64,000 nucleotides of DNA from Arachidicoccus sp. (GTDB lineage Bacteria > Bacteroidota > Bacteroidia > Chitinophagales > Chitinophagaceae). Each line of letters starts with the position of its first letter. Position 1 is the stretch's first letter. The position numbers and the translations under genes are program-made. The DNA is taken from contig JAPWKH010000018.1 in NCBI GenBank assembly GCA_028283605.1, forward strand, positions 1-64,000. Direction: 5' to 3'. The notes under the pieces are model-generated. The model saw only the letters and a program-made list of their open reading frames with translations. It was not told the DNA's origin and did not search any database. Positions 33,925-44,415 of the stretch are shown in pieces.

Positions 33925-36849
33925 CTACGTTTCAATCAAAAAATCATAGAGATTTACATTGGAATCTGTAATGTTCAATTTCTTGCGCAGCCTGTAGCGC
34001 GCTATTTCTACGCTTTTCAGGGAAATGTTTAAGAACTGTGCAATTTCTTTTGAAGATAAATTCATTTTAAGATATGCGCATATTCTTAAATCTGCCTGGG
34101 TAAGATTCGGATAAATATGTTTTAAATTTTGCAGAAAATTGTTGTGTACATCGTCAAAATGTATGGCAAATTGTTCCCAGTCGTTATCTTGTTTTTCTGC
34201 TTCGCTCAGCATTTTTACGAGTTTGGTAAAATCACTTTTGTCTTCAGCTTTCGGAAGTTTTTTTATAGCATCGGTCAATTCTTCTTTCAGTTTAGAGAGT
34301 AATTTTCCTCGTTTGAAAAGGTGCATGGTTGTAGATGCCAGTTCTTTATTCTTATAAGAAATTTCATTTTCCAGCTTTTCTTTTTGCAGTTGGATAATGG
34401 CATTTTCATTGTGTTCTATTTCCAGCTGATGCAGATATTGAAGCTGTGCTTGTTCTTTCTCATATTTTTCTTTTTGCTTTTGAAATTTGTTCAGCTGATA
34501 TTTTTTGATAAGCCATATCAAAGAGATGAATATTAGTGAATATATTAAATATGCCAGATTGGTTTGATACCAATGTGGAAGAATAATAAAGCTGTATTTT
34601 ACTATTTTCGATTCATGGTTTTGACTGTCTCTTGCTCTTGCAAGGAAAGTATATTTTCCGTATGGAAGATTGGTATAATCTTTTTCATTTCTGTTAGACC
34701 AGCGGCTCCAGTTTTGCTCAAAGCCAACTAACTGATAGGCGTATTCAATTGGTTGTTGCGGCACATAATGCGGCGATGTAAACTGAAAATGAAAAGAATT
34801 AAACGCAGCAGGTAATTTTTTTATTTGCGCTGTTGATTGACTGTCTGTCAAGTGCTCGTTTTCCGTAAAATATCCGTTGAATAAGACGGAATCTCTTTGA
34901 TTAAAAGTAATGACTTTGCTCAGTAATAATTCAATGTTGTTTTGTTGATGCTGGTATTTTTTAAAATTAATATGCACCAGTCCGTCTACAGAGCCTACGA
35001 AAATATTTTGGTCGTTTAATGGATAAATAAATTCAAATCCATCAATAAGTTTATCGGTAATTTCTGAAAAATATTTTATCTCGTTATTTTTTAAAACGAC
35101 GCCCAATTTTTTCCGTGCAGCAAACCACAATCTGTTTTGATTATCTTCCGTAATAAATCTTATTGGGATATTGCCGAATATTTTTCCATAAAATTTATCC
35201 TGTTCAAACCGGTCTTTTTTTTCGTTGTATGCATAAATTCCTTTTGTCGTGCAAAAAATAATTTGACCGCGAATTTTATAAACATAATTCTCGAGATCGT
35301 CCGGCAGCCCGTCTTTACTTGTATATAATTTTGAATATTTCATTGCGTGAGAACTGCTATCAAGTTTCATTTTATAAATGCCACGATACGGATGCGCTGC
35401 CCAAATAACACGATTTGCAGAATCTATTTCCATAAAACGAAACGATTCATATAAACTGTTTTTTATTTTTCCAGAATCGGAAATTTTTTTACCATTCAAT
35501 CTTAACCAATTCAAAGCGTAATAAGTTCCTGCTAAAACATCCGTATACGATTTTGATGAATCGGAAAGTGTTCTGAAAATCCATGTTCCCGGACCTTTGT
35601 AAATTTGGTTGGCTTTATTATTTTCTATCACAAAAGCGCCATCGTTGTGTCCCATTAAAAGTTTATCATCAATGGAAAATAATCCCCAAACTTGGCCGCC
35701 GGAATTTTCTATACGGGAAAATGTTCCCTTTGCATTGCTTACATCTTCATTTTCCGATAATGAAATTGGTAAAGAATACAATCCGTCTGAAGTGCCGATG
35801 TATAAATTATGATTGAATATTTTAGCTGTATAGCATGCCGCAGGTGTATTTAAAACCGGATTTATTTTTTGAATTGCCGCATCGTTATTTACCATATCGA
35901 TTCCTCTGTCCAGGCCGAGCCATAAGTTGGATTGATTATCCATGTACATACTCAATACATTATTGTTTTGCAATTGAGTATTTCTGGAAAGATGGCGTAT
36001 CGTTTTACCTTTTTTATCAATAATAAAAACGCCGTTCGAAGTAGTACCCAAAGCAAATAGGGTATCACCGATTTTTATGGCATTATATATGTGGTATTGA
36101 GAAATTGTTTTATCAATAGGCAAGGAAGTCCAGTTATTGCCAGCCAATATGAATACGCCGCTTTTAAGCGTTGAGAACAAAATGCTGTCTTTGCTCAAAG
36201 GCATAATTGAAGTAACGATTGTATTGTTTGTTTTTTGGGTTAATAATTTCCACCCGCCATTATCAAAATACAACAAACCTTTATTTCTGTCCTGCGCAAA
36301 AACTTTTCCGTTTGCGGTTCCAAGAAACAGCCATTCGGATTCCGTAGGAAATACTTTTGTTTTTTTGCGTTCATCAATATGAAAAATTTTGTCCGAGCAT
36401 CTGAAAAAAATTTCTTTTCCTGTTAAAGTAGCGTTCCAGGCATCTCCGAAAGATTGTTGCGACTTTGGAAAAATGTTTTTGAGTGAATGAAAGATTAAGG
36501 TTCCGTTTTCGGAAGGGAAAAAATAACCAAACTCATTTTGCCCCCCAGCATATATTTTTCCGTCGGGGGCCACAATTACCGATCGCAGCGTAGTCTTGTT
36601 TGGCAAAGGATAAAGATTCCATTCGCTTCCGTTATATGTAAGCAAACCTTCGGAATTACCAAAATACATAATGCCGAACTTGTCTTGCGTAATCATCCAT
36701 GTTTGTGTTCCTGCTTTTATGTCTTCAAAATTAAAATTCAGTACGCTCGACTGTCCGATCACATCTTGGCAAAACAGAAAATTCCATTTTCCCACAAGTA
36801 AAATGACAATAAAAAATAATCTTTTAAAATGCCTTTTGTAGAGATTCAC
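33925..36849 (-). CDS. Membrane sensor-regulator: two-component-type propeller, Y_Y_Y domain, LuxR-type HTH
   Basis: A 974-residue one-protein signalling unit. A signal/membrane anchor (FFIVILLVGKWNFLFCQ) is followed by a periplasmic beta-propeller of Reg_prop-like repeats (about 40-660). A Y_Y_Y domain comes next (about 690-760, YQLVGFEQNWSRWSN, YTFLARARD), then one membrane helix (LAYLIYSLIFISLIWLI, ~775-795) and a coiled coil (~795-890). The C-terminal LuxR-type HTH is LTQADLRICAYLKMNLSSKEI plus SLKSVEIARYRLRKKLNI. There is no histidine kinase or receiver domain, unlike classic HTCS regulators. It is divergent from the GH3-SusCD operon across a 386-bp spacer, so it is probably the locus activator, sensing a glucan oligosaccharide in the periplasm. 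Confidence 0.9.
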   Translation of the reverse strand: MNLYKRHFKRLFFIVILLVGKWNFLFCQDVIGQSSVLNFNFEDIKAGTQTWMITQDKFGIMYFGNSEGLLTYNGSEWNLYPLPNKTTLRSVIVAPDGKIYAGGQNEFGYFFPSENGTLIFHSLKNIFPKSQQSFGDAWNATLTGKEIFFRCSDKIFHIDERKKTKVFPTESEWLFLGTANGKVFAQDRNKGLLYFDNGGWKLLTQKTNNTIVTSIMPLSKDSILFSTLKSGVFILAGNNWTSLPIDKTISQYHIYNAIKIGDTLFALGTTSNGVFIIDKKGKTIRHLSRNTQLQNNNVLSMYMDNQSNLWLGLDRGIDMVNNDAAIQKINPVLNTPAACYTAKIFNHNLYIGTSDGLYSLPISLSENEDVSNAKGTFSRIENSGGQVWGLFSIDDKLLMGHNDGAFVIENNKANQIYKGPGTWIFRTLSDSSKSYTDVLAGTYYALNWLRLNGKKISDSGKIKNSLYESFRFMEIDSANRVIWAAHPYRGIYKMKLDSSSHAMKYSKLYTSKDGLPDDLENYVYKIRGQIIFCTTKGIYAYNEKKDRFEQDKFYGKIFGNIPIRFITEDNQNRLWFAARKKLGVVLKNNEIKYFSEITDKLIDGFEFIYPLNDQNIFVGSVDGLVHINFKKYQHQQNNIELLLSKVITFNQRDSVLFNGYFTENEHLTDSQSTAQIKKLPAAFNSFHFQFTSPHYVPQQPIEYAYQLVGFEQNWSRWSNRNEKDYTNLPYGKYTFLARARDSQNHESKIVKYSFIILPHWYQTNLAYLIYSLIFISLIWLIKKYQLNKFQKQKEKYEKEQAQLQYLHQLEIEHNENAIIQLQKEKLENEISYKNKELASTTMHLFKRGKLLSKLKEELTDAIKKLPKAEDKSDFTKLVKMLSEAEKQDNDWEQFAIHFDDVHNNFLQNLKHIYPNLTQADLRICAYLKMNLSSKEIAQFLNISLKSVEIARYRLRKKLNITDSNVNLYDFLIET

Positions 36850-37235
36850 ACAATACGTTTTAGCAAAATGATGAATTAACAGAAATTCAATGATTTGATA
36901 TATTAATCTTAAAGAAAAATAACCAACGAAATTTGTATAGAGTTATAAATAATTGATTATCAATAAATTTATTTTTTTATGTAGAGTTTATGTAGTGATA
37001 AAAAATTTGCTGGATGGCAAAAATAAAGCAAAATTTGCATTCTTATTTTTAACAAACTAAAATTAGTAAGTAAAAATAAAGATAAGGTAGAAATATTTTT
37101 TTATAAAATTCAGCCGGGTAATATCTATGAAAATGAGCCATGAAATTTTGCATACACCGGGCAATAATTATTTTGGCGAAACGGAGTTAGGCGATGCTAA
37201 TTCCATCTGACAATTAAAAAAATAAAAATAAGCAG
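36850..37235. promoter_or_regulatory. Divergent regulatory spacer between PUL regulator and GH3
   Basis: 386 bp, very AT-rich, no frame of note. It contains the perfect palindrome ATTGAT-T-ATCAAT at 36952-36964, a candidate binding site for the LuxR-type regulator. No convincing TAnnTTTG box was found for the operon. Confidence 0.4.
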
Positions 37236-39524
37236 ATGAAATTATACCACAGATTTTCCACATTTTTTCTCATTTCTTTTATAAGTATTCAATCTTTTGC
37301 CCAGAAAAATGCAAGCGAATATTTTATAGATTCTTTGATGAATAAAATGAGTTTGGACGAAAAAATCGGGCAGTTGAACCTTGCCGCTGTTCCAGACGGC
37401 GCAATCACCGGTACCGAATTCAGTAAAGACATCAATCAAAAAATTGCTGACGGACAAATGGGCGGTGTTTTCGGCACATGGAATATAATGGAGATAAAAG
37501 CAATGCAGGATATTGCGGTAAATAAATCCAGATTGCATATTCCTCTGTTGTTTGGTTTAGATGTGATTCATGGCCATAAGACAATTTTTCCCGTGCCTTT
37601 GGGCATGTCTTGTTCATGGGATACCGCACTTCTCAGACAAGTTGCGCGCATTTCCGCCGATGAAGCATCTTCAGAAGGTATCAATTGGGTTTTTTCCCCG
37701 ATGGTAGATATTTCCCGCGATCCACGATGGGGGCGCGTTGTGGAAGGAGCCGGCGAAGATCCTTTTCTCGGTTCGCAAATTGCCAAAGCCATCGTCGAAG
37801 GTTATCAGCAAAATTTTGGGGCAAACAATACTGTAATGGCCTGCGTAAAGCATTTTGCATTGTATGGAGCTGTTGTTGGAGGGCGAGAATACAACAGCGT
37901 GGATATGAGTCCGCAACAAATGTATCAATATTATTTACCGCCTTACAAAGCTGCCGTTGATGCAGGAGTTGGCAGCATAATGACTTCTTTCAACGATTTA
38001 AACGGTTTGCCGTCATCCGGCAACAAATGGTTGTTATCAAATCTTTTGCGCAAACAATGGAAATTTAAAGGATTTACCGTAAGCGATTATTCCGCAGTGG
38101 GGGAATTGGCAAATCACGGACTTGGCGATGAAAAAACAATATCAGCGCTCGCCTTGAATGCCGGTACGAATATGGAAATGGTAGGCGAGCATTATTTGCA
38201 TACATTAAAAGATTTAATAAACGAAGGAAAAGTTTCCGTTCAGGCTGTTGATAATGCTTGCCGTGTGATATTGGAAGCGAAATACAAATTAGGGTTATTC
38301 CAAAATCCTTATTTATTTATCAATACTGAAAGAGCCGCAAAAGAGATACTTACAAAAGCACATAAAGATTTTGCACAACAGGTTGCGGAGCATTCTTTCG
38401 TATTGCTGAAAAACAATCCACAAGTTTTGCCACTGCAGTCTAAAGGAACAATTGCAGTAATTGGTCCTTTGGCAGATTCTAAAGCTAATATGTTGGGCGC
38501 GTGGAATGCTGCCGGTGATACATCCAATGCGATAACAGTTTTGGATGGCATTAAAAATTTCGTTGGTGGTAAAGGGACAATCATTTACCGGAAAGGCGCA
38601 AATATTACCGATGATTCTTTGTTGAAGAGACGTGTAAATATTTTTAAAAATGAAATTTCTACTGATGAAAGAACACCCGAACAAATGTTGGAAGATGCAA
38701 CAGAGGCAGCATCCAAAGCGAATGTAATTGTTGCCGTTGTGGGCGAAGCCGCAGATATGACGGGCGAATCCGCAAGCCGCACACACATTGATATTCCTGA
38801 AAGCCAACGAAATCTTTTAAAAGCATTAAAGAAAACCGGCAAGCCGTTGATTGCAGTTTTGTTTAACGGAAGACCGCTCACTTTGAAATGGGAAAACGAT
38901 AGTTGTGATGCTATTCTTGATGTTTGGTTTGGGGGCACGGAAACCGGAAATGCAATTGCGGATGTTTTATTTGGAAGGTATAATCCTTCGGGAAAAATTA
39001 CTATGTCTTTTCCGAAAGATGAAGGCCAAATTCCGCTTTATTATAACAGAAAAAATACAGGAAGATATTATGATGAAAAGAGAGACGGACTAAGCTCAAA
39101 ATTTAAATCTGATTATTTGGATGAATCGAATGATCCGTTGTTTCCTTTCGGTTACGGATTGAGCTATACAACATTTTTATACGGTAATATACAATTGTCA
39201 AATGCGCGTCCGTCAGGCAATGAAGCGCTGAAAGCCACCATAAAAATTACAAATACAGGCAAATATGCCGGCGAAGAAACCGTGCAGTTATACATTACAG
39301 ATCCGGTTGCTAGAGTTACGCGAAGTGTAGAAGATCTGCAAGGATTTAAAAAAGTATTTCTTCAATCCGGCGAAAGCAAAGATGTAACATTCACTATTAT
39401 ACCCGAAAATTTAAAATACTATGATTACGATTTAAAATACGATTGGGATGCAGGCGACTTTATTATTCGCATTGGCACAAATTCAAGAGATACACAATCC
39501 GCAAAAGTAAAATGGAGCAAATAA
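37236..39524 (+). CDS. bglX: Glycoside hydrolase family 3 beta-glucosidase
   Basis: A 762-residue periplasmic exo-acting beta-glucosidase that would release glucose from beta-glucan oligosaccharides. Signal peptide 1-22 (FLISFISIQSFAQ). GH3 N-terminal TIM barrel: FGLDVIHGHKTIFPVPLGM, SPMVDISRDPRWGRVVEG, ACVKHFALYG. The nucleophile Asp is in KGFTVSDYSAVGEL (about residue 286). The alpha/beta sandwich has FNGRPLTLKWE and VWFGGTETGNAIADVLFG, and a C-terminal FnIII-like domain begins near ATIKITNTGKYAGEE. Length fits BglX. First gene of the PUL; the GH30 gene follows 24 bp later. Confidence 0.93.
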   Translation: MKLYHRFSTFFLISFISIQSFAQKNASEYFIDSLMNKMSLDEKIGQLNLAAVPDGAITGTEFSKDINQKIADGQMGGVFGTWNIMEIKAMQDIAVNKSRLHIPLLFGLDVIHGHKTIFPVPLGMSCSWDTALLRQVARISADEASSEGINWVFSPMVDISRDPRWGRVVEGAGEDPFLGSQIAKAIVEGYQQNFGANNTVMACVKHFALYGAVVGGREYNSVDMSPQQMYQYYLPPYKAAVDAGVGSIMTSFNDLNGLPSSGNKWLLSNLLRKQWKFKGFTVSDYSAVGELANHGLGDEKTISALALNAGTNMEMVGEHYLHTLKDLINEGKVSVQAVDNACRVILEAKYKLGLFQNPYLFINTERAAKEILTKAHKDFAQQVAEHSFVLLKNNPQVLPLQSKGTIAVIGPLADSKANMLGAWNAAGDTSNAITVLDGIKNFVGGKGTIIYRKGANITDDSLLKRRVNIFKNEISTDERTPEQMLEDATEAASKANVIVAVVGEAADMTGESASRTHIDIPESQRNLLKALKKTGKPLIAVLFNGRPLTLKWENDSCDAILDVWFGGTETGNAIADVLFGRYNPSGKITMSFPKDEGQIPLYYNRKNTGRYYDEKRDGLSSKFKSDYLDESNDPLFPFGYGLSYTTFLYGNIQLSNARPSGNEALKATIKITNTGKYAGEETVQLYITDPVARVTRSVEDLQGFKKVFLQSGESKDVTFTIIPENLKYYDYDLKYDWDAGDFIIRIGTNSRDTQSAKVKWSK

Positions 39525-39548
39525 ATTTTTTCATAAGAATCAATTCAA

Positions 39549-41027
39549 ATGAATTATAACAAAATACATAAATTTTATCTGAAGTTAATGCTTGCAGGTT
39601 GCACTTGCACAAGTTCATTAACCGCTCAGAAAAATAATGAAACAGGTATTCCGTTTGCCAATAATTTTTCAGGAGGGATAATATATTCTACAACAAAAGG
39701 AACAGATGAAAGAATATCACAAACAGCTACTCTTAATTTCGTTCCATACGCGCAACCTCTTGAAACAGATGTGTGCATTTTCGTAGATCCATCGCATCAG
39801 TTTCAAAGCATTGTCGGTTTTGGCGGCGCACTCACGGACGCGAGTGCAGAAGTTTTTGCAAAATTGCCAAAAGCCGCACAGGACAGCATTATCAATGCTT
39901 ATTACGATAGTACCAGCGGTATCGGTTATACATTCGGCAGAACGAATATCGGCAGTTGCGATTTCTCAAGCGATTCATATTCTTATGTCAATGACAACGA
40001 TGTTTCACTAAGATCATTCTCCGTAAAGCATGATGAGCAATACAGAATTCCGTTGATAAAAAATGTGAATAAAAAACTGAATGGCAAACTCACATTATTT
40101 GCAAGTCCATGGAGCCCGCCGGCATGGATGAAGGATAATAACGATCTGCTTCATGGCGGCAAATTGAAAAAAGAATATTATCAGACTTGGGCAAATTATT
40201 TTGTAAAATTTATACAAGCCTACAAGGTAGCAGGCATCAACATTTGGGGAGTAACGGTACAGAACGAACCGATGGCAAAACAAATTTGGGAATCCTGCAA
40301 TTACAGCGCCGAAGATGAGAGAGATTTTGTAAAAAATGCTTTAGGTCCGGCGTTTGAAAAAAATAATTTATCCGATAAAAAAATTATTGTGTGGGATCAC
40401 AACCGCGATTTGGCCTACCAATATGCAAGCACCATTCTTAATGATCCGCAAGCTGCAAAATACGTGTGGGGCGTTGGGTTACATTGGTATGAAACATGGA
40501 CGAAAAGCGAGCCCTTGTTTGACAATGTAAAAAATCTGCACGAAGCATTTCCAGATGTAAATCTTCTATTTACCGAAGGCTGTAAAGAAAATTTCGATTT
40601 TAATAATATCAACGATTGGCGTTTGGGTGAATTGTATGGGAATAATATTCTCAATGATTTAAACAACGGCATCCGTGCATGGAGCGACTGGAATATTTTA
40701 TTAGACCAAAACGGAGGTCCAAATCATGTTCACAATTATTGTTACGCACCTGTTATCGGAGATGTAAATACAGGGAAAATTTATTTCACAAATGAATACT
40801 GGTACATTGGTCAGTTTGCAAAGTTCATTCGGCCCGGCGCAAGACGTATTATTAGTTCATCTAATAGGAATGTCTTGCAGACAACGGCTTTCCTTAATAA
40901 AGATGGCAAAATAGCCATTGTTGTTTTAAACACCGGCGATCAAAATATAGAATATAATTTATGGATCAAACAACATTGTGCAAAAGCGGTTTCTAAAGCA
41001 CACAGTATAGAAACAATTATTATATAA
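39549..41027 (+). CDS. Glycoside hydrolase family 30 (glucosylceramidase / beta-1,6-glucanase type)
   Basis: A 492-residue GH30 enzyme. The N-terminus has a Cys (LMLAGCTCTSS) suggesting a lipoprotein. TIM-barrel blocks: FQSIVGFGGALTDASAEVF, YTFGRTNIGSCDFSSDSYS, FASPWSPPAWMKDN. The acid/base Glu is in WGVTVQNEPMAKQ and the nucleophile Glu in LLFTEGCKENF. A small beta domain at the C-terminus includes TAFLNKDGKIAIVVLNTG. Bacteroidota GH30_3 members in such loci cut beta-1,6-glucan; subfamily is inferred. Confidence 0.92.
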   Translation: MNYNKIHKFYLKLMLAGCTCTSSLTAQKNNETGIPFANNFSGGIIYSTTKGTDERISQTATLNFVPYAQPLETDVCIFVDPSHQFQSIVGFGGALTDASAEVFAKLPKAAQDSIINAYYDSTSGIGYTFGRTNIGSCDFSSDSYSYVNDNDVSLRSFSVKHDEQYRIPLIKNVNKKLNGKLTLFASPWSPPAWMKDNNDLLHGGKLKKEYYQTWANYFVKFIQAYKVAGINIWGVTVQNEPMAKQIWESCNYSAEDERDFVKNALGPAFEKNNLSDKKIIVWDHNRDLAYQYASTILNDPQAAKYVWGVGLHWYETWTKSEPLFDNVKNLHEAFPDVNLLFTEGCKENFDFNNINDWRLGELYGNNILNDLNNGIRAWSDWNILLDQNGGPNHVHNYCYAPVIGDVNTGKIYFTNEYWYIGQFAKFIRPGARRIISSSNRNVLQTTAFLNKDGKIAIVVLNTGDQNIEYNLWIKQHCAKAVSKAHSIETIII

Positions 41028-41061
41028 TTCAAAAACACTTTTAAAAATCAAATTTAACAAT

Positions 41062-44000
41062 ATGAATAAAATGAAACATACGTTATCGGGTTTTCCGATA
41101 CTGATCGTCTTGCTGATGGGCGTATTGTTTGTATCGCAAGCGAAAGCACATAATCTGAAAATAAATATTATTTATCAAAACCAAATATCAGGACATGTTA
41201 CAGACAGTTCCGGAAACAGTTTAAGTGGCGTTTCCATTGAAAATAAGAGTACAGGGAAAGGAACTTTTACCAATCAGGAAGGAAATTTTTCTATTGAAGC
41301 CAAAGCAGAAGATATACTGGTAATTTCCTATGTGGGTTATATTACCCAAGAAATAAAAATTAGTAATCAAGCAAGGATTGATGTAACGCTTTTGCCCACC
41401 TCCTCCAGTTTAACCGATATAGTAGTAATTGGTTACGGCACTCAAAAGAAGAGCCTTGTAACAGGCGCCATTGCACAGGTAACTTCAAAAGACCTGGCTA
41501 ATAAACAAATTACCCGTTTGGATGATGCCTTGCGAGGAAAGGCGGCGGGCGTTATCGTAACGCAAAGCAATGGTGCGCCGGGTTCTTCTCCAAATGTTTA
41601 CATCCGCGGTATAACTACCATAAATACTACCACTCCGTTATATGTAATTGATGGCGTTGTACAGACAGGCAACGGAGGAATTGATTATCTCGATCCTAAT
41701 GACATCGCTTCCATGGAAGTATTGAAAGATGCGGCATCGGGAGCTGTGTACGGTACGCAGGCTGCAAATGGGGTAATCATTGTAACTACAAAGAAAGGCG
41801 CTTTGAATACTCCGATGCGCATTAATTACAGCGGACAAATAGGCTGGCAAGGACCGATTAAAAAAGTAAAAATGGCGAATGCCACGCAATACGCTGAGCT
41901 GAGGAATGAAGCCGCTATTAATGATGGCAATCAGGTTCCTTATACGGACCCTTCTATATATGGCTCAGGAACAAACTGGCAAAATGAAATATTCAGTAAT
42001 CATGCATTTTATCAAAACCATAATCTGAGCATTAGTGGCGGCGGAGATAAATCCACATATTATTTATCTGCAGGCTACAGAGGAACGCAAGGTATTATTG
42101 CGCCGTCCATTGCTTATGACAAACAATTTTCACTTACTACCAATACGAGTTTTAAATTGGGCAAATACGTACAAGTAGGGGAAAATTTAAGTTTTACAAA
42201 TCAGAAGAATAATACGGGCATGAATACTAATTCGGAGTACGGAGGCCCGTTAAGCGATGCACTCAATTTGGATCCTATTACGCCTTTAACCGTAGATTCA
42301 TCCTTTGTTGCAGCAAATCCAGGAACATATCCAACGGCAAAGATTCCTTATTTGATTAAAGCGCCCAATGGAATGTATTATTCCATCTCTCCGCTAGTAC
42401 AGCAGGAAATGACCAATCCGTTGGCTTATTTACAAACGCAGGTTGGGAATTACGGATGGTCAGACAACTTTGTTGGTAACGCTTATATCAACATAAATCC
42501 TGTAAAAGGATTGAATTTGCATTCTCAGATTAATGCAAAAGGCGGCTTTTGGGGTTCGGAATCTTTTAACCCGTTTTATTATCTGAATACAACCAATAGT
42601 CATACAGCGGCTGATAGCGCTCAAAATTCACAGTATCGGGATGCTGAGCATAATCTTACATGGAACTGGGACAATACAGCTTCATACAACAGACAGATAG
42701 GTTTGCACACTTTTGAAGTGATGATAGGAACAAGCGCCATGAAGGTAACAGCCGAAGGTGTAAACGCAACACATTACGGAGAGCCAATAACCAATTACCA
42801 GGATGCATCGTTTGGCTGGGATTTGCCGGATTCATCCAAAGTTGGCAATGGTTATGAAAATCAGGTGTACACTTTAAATTCTTATTTCGGGCGTTTGACA
42901 TATAACTATGACGAGCGCTATTTATTCATGGGTATTATACGCAGGGACGGTTCTTCAAAATTTGGTTCCAACAATCGTTGGGGCACATTTCCTTCTGCAC
43001 AATTAGGCTGGGTAGCAACACGTGAGAAATTCTTCCCTAAAAATACACCGATAGATAATTTGAAAATACGTGTATCGTATGGTGTTGTGGGTAATGATAT
43101 GTCCTTATCGGCGTTCCAGTATGTATCTTTAATTCAAGGCGGCGGATTAAGAAACTATATTTTTGGAAACGATGGCCTGGCAATAGGATACAGTCCGGCT
43201 GCTCCTGCAAATCCTGATTTGAAATGGGAAAGAACCTCTTCCTTCGACGCCGGTTTTGATGCCGTATTGCTGCATAATTTTACCGTAACATTTGATTATT
43301 ACAACAAAAAAACTACGGGTATGTTGCAGACAGTGCAAATTCCGGGTTTTGCAGGGTATTTAGGACAGCCCTGGGCAAATGTTGGAAATATGAGCAATAA
43401 AGGTGTTGAGCTGGATTTGGGATATAATAAAAATTTAGGAAGAGATTTTCGGTTAAATATCAATGGTAATATTTCTTATAATAAAAACGAAGTTACCTAT
43501 TTGGGTAATGGTGTAGACTATTTGAATGGCGGCGCAGTATATGCGGGCTCTACTTATCAGCTTACGCGTATGGCTGTTGGTCATTCAGTTGGTTCATTTT
43601 TTGGATTTAAAGAGTTGGGTACATTTAAATCACAGGCTGAAATTAATTCATACGGATATACCGATGGAGATGGCAATTTTCAACTTTATCAGCCCGATGC
43701 CAAGCCAGGCGATTTTAAATGGTGGAAAAATCCTGATAATCCGGATGACGGAGGAAAAGGAACAATCGGTCAGGGCGACAGAACTTTTATCGGAGATGCT
43801 GTTCCGCACTGGACATACGGAATCAATATAAATTTTAGCTGGAAAAATTGGGATTTATTGGCATTTGGACAAGGCGTTTGGGGCAATCAGATTTTTCAGG
43901 CTTATCGCCGTGTAGATGTTGGTGTAGGATTGGCAGGCGGCGCCAATTATCAGGTTGGTGCGCTCGATGCATGGACTACATTGAATCCAAACAGCAATTA

Positions 44001-44331
44001 TCCTCGATTGACAGATAATGACCCCAATCATAATTTTAGCAATCCTTCCAATTTTTACCTGCAAAGTGGCGCATATTTCAGATTAAATACACTGCAATTA
44101 GGATATACTTTTCCTAAATCCTTATTGAATGCGGTAAAATTCCAGACGTTGAGAATATATGCGAGCGTTACGAACCTGTTTACTCTTACAAAATACAATG
44201 GGTATGATCCGGAAGTAGGAGGCAATTTAGGCTCGGCAGCCTCCGGTCAAAATAATGGAAATTACGGTGTGGATTATGGAATTTATCCTCCTGCAAGAAC
44301 ATTTATTATTGGCCTGAATGTAGGATTGTAA
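41062..44331 (+). CDS. susC: SusC/RagA family TonB-dependent outer-membrane transporter
   Basis: A 1089-residue outer-membrane receptor importing glucan oligosaccharides with energy from TonB. Signal peptide ends SQAKAHN. A CarbopepD_reg-like domain (QISGHVTDSSGNSLSGVSI, ~50-135) precedes the TonB box region (DIVVIGYGTQKKSLVTGAI). The plug has GKAAGVIVTQSNGAPGSSP and VYIRGI, PLYVIDGV, and GAVYGTQAANGVIIVTTKKG; the rest is a 22-strand barrel ending in an aromatic-rich C-terminus. Family naming only: the substrate is inferred from the neighbouring GH3, GH30 and GH16. Confidence 0.96.
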   Translation: MNKMKHTLSGFPILIVLLMGVLFVSQAKAHNLKINIIYQNQISGHVTDSSGNSLSGVSIENKSTGKGTFTNQEGNFSIEAKAEDILVISYVGYITQEIKISNQARIDVTLLPTSSSLTDIVVIGYGTQKKSLVTGAIAQVTSKDLANKQITRLDDALRGKAAGVIVTQSNGAPGSSPNVYIRGITTINTTTPLYVIDGVVQTGNGGIDYLDPNDIASMEVLKDAASGAVYGTQAANGVIIVTTKKGALNTPMRINYSGQIGWQGPIKKVKMANATQYAELRNEAAINDGNQVPYTDPSIYGSGTNWQNEIFSNHAFYQNHNLSISGGGDKSTYYLSAGYRGTQGIIAPSIAYDKQFSLTTNTSFKLGKYVQVGENLSFTNQKNNTGMNTNSEYGGPLSDALNLDPITPLTVDSSFVAANPGTYPTAKIPYLIKAPNGMYYSISPLVQQEMTNPLAYLQTQVGNYGWSDNFVGNAYININPVKGLNLHSQINAKGGFWGSESFNPFYYLNTTNSHTAADSAQNSQYRDAEHNLTWNWDNTASYNRQIGLHTFEVMIGTSAMKVTAEGVNATHYGEPITNYQDASFGWDLPDSSKVGNGYENQVYTLNSYFGRLTYNYDERYLFMGIIRRDGSSKFGSNNRWGTFPSAQLGWVATREKFFPKNTPIDNLKIRVSYGVVGNDMSLSAFQYVSLIQGGGLRNYIFGNDGLAIGYSPAAPANPDLKWERTSSFDAGFDAVLLHNFTVTFDYYNKKTTGMLQTVQIPGFAGYLGQPWANVGNMSNKGVELDLGYNKNLGRDFRLNINGNISYNKNEVTYLGNGVDYLNGGAVYAGSTYQLTRMAVGHSVGSFFGFKELGTFKSQAEINSYGYTDGDGNFQLYQPDAKPGDFKWWKNPDNPDDGGKGTIGQGDRTFIGDAVPHWTYGININFSWKNWDLLAFGQGVWGNQIFQAYRRVDVGVGLAGGANYQVGALDAWTTLNPNSNYPRLTDNDPNHNFSNPSNFYLQSGAYFRLNTLQLGYTFPKSLLNAVKFQTLRIYASVTNLFTLTKYNGYDPEVGGNLGSAASGQNNGNYGVDYGIYPPARTFIIGLNVGL

Positions 44332-44341
44332 ATTAAATATA

Positions 44342-44387
44342 AAGTGAAATTAAATTTTCCATAGCGATGATTACGGAAAATCCACTT
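44342..44387. promoter_or_regulatory. Inverted repeat between susC and susD
   Basis: ATTTTCC (44354-44360) pairs with GGAAAAT (44375-44381), with an outer AAGTG/CACTT pair. It sits in the 84-bp gap. Stem-loops here may set the susC:susD transcript ratio; the function is inferred. Confidence 0.4.
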
Positions 44388-44415
44388 AGCAATAAAACAA
44401 TAAAAATATAGAGAA

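Noticed and set aside
33925-36849. Classic hybrid two-component system (HTCS)
   Set aside because: No histidine kinase, ATPase or receiver motifs between the membrane helix and the HTH.
38313-38807. 164-codon minus-strand frame
   Set aside because: Antisense to the GH3 gene; Cys/Ile-rich shadow.
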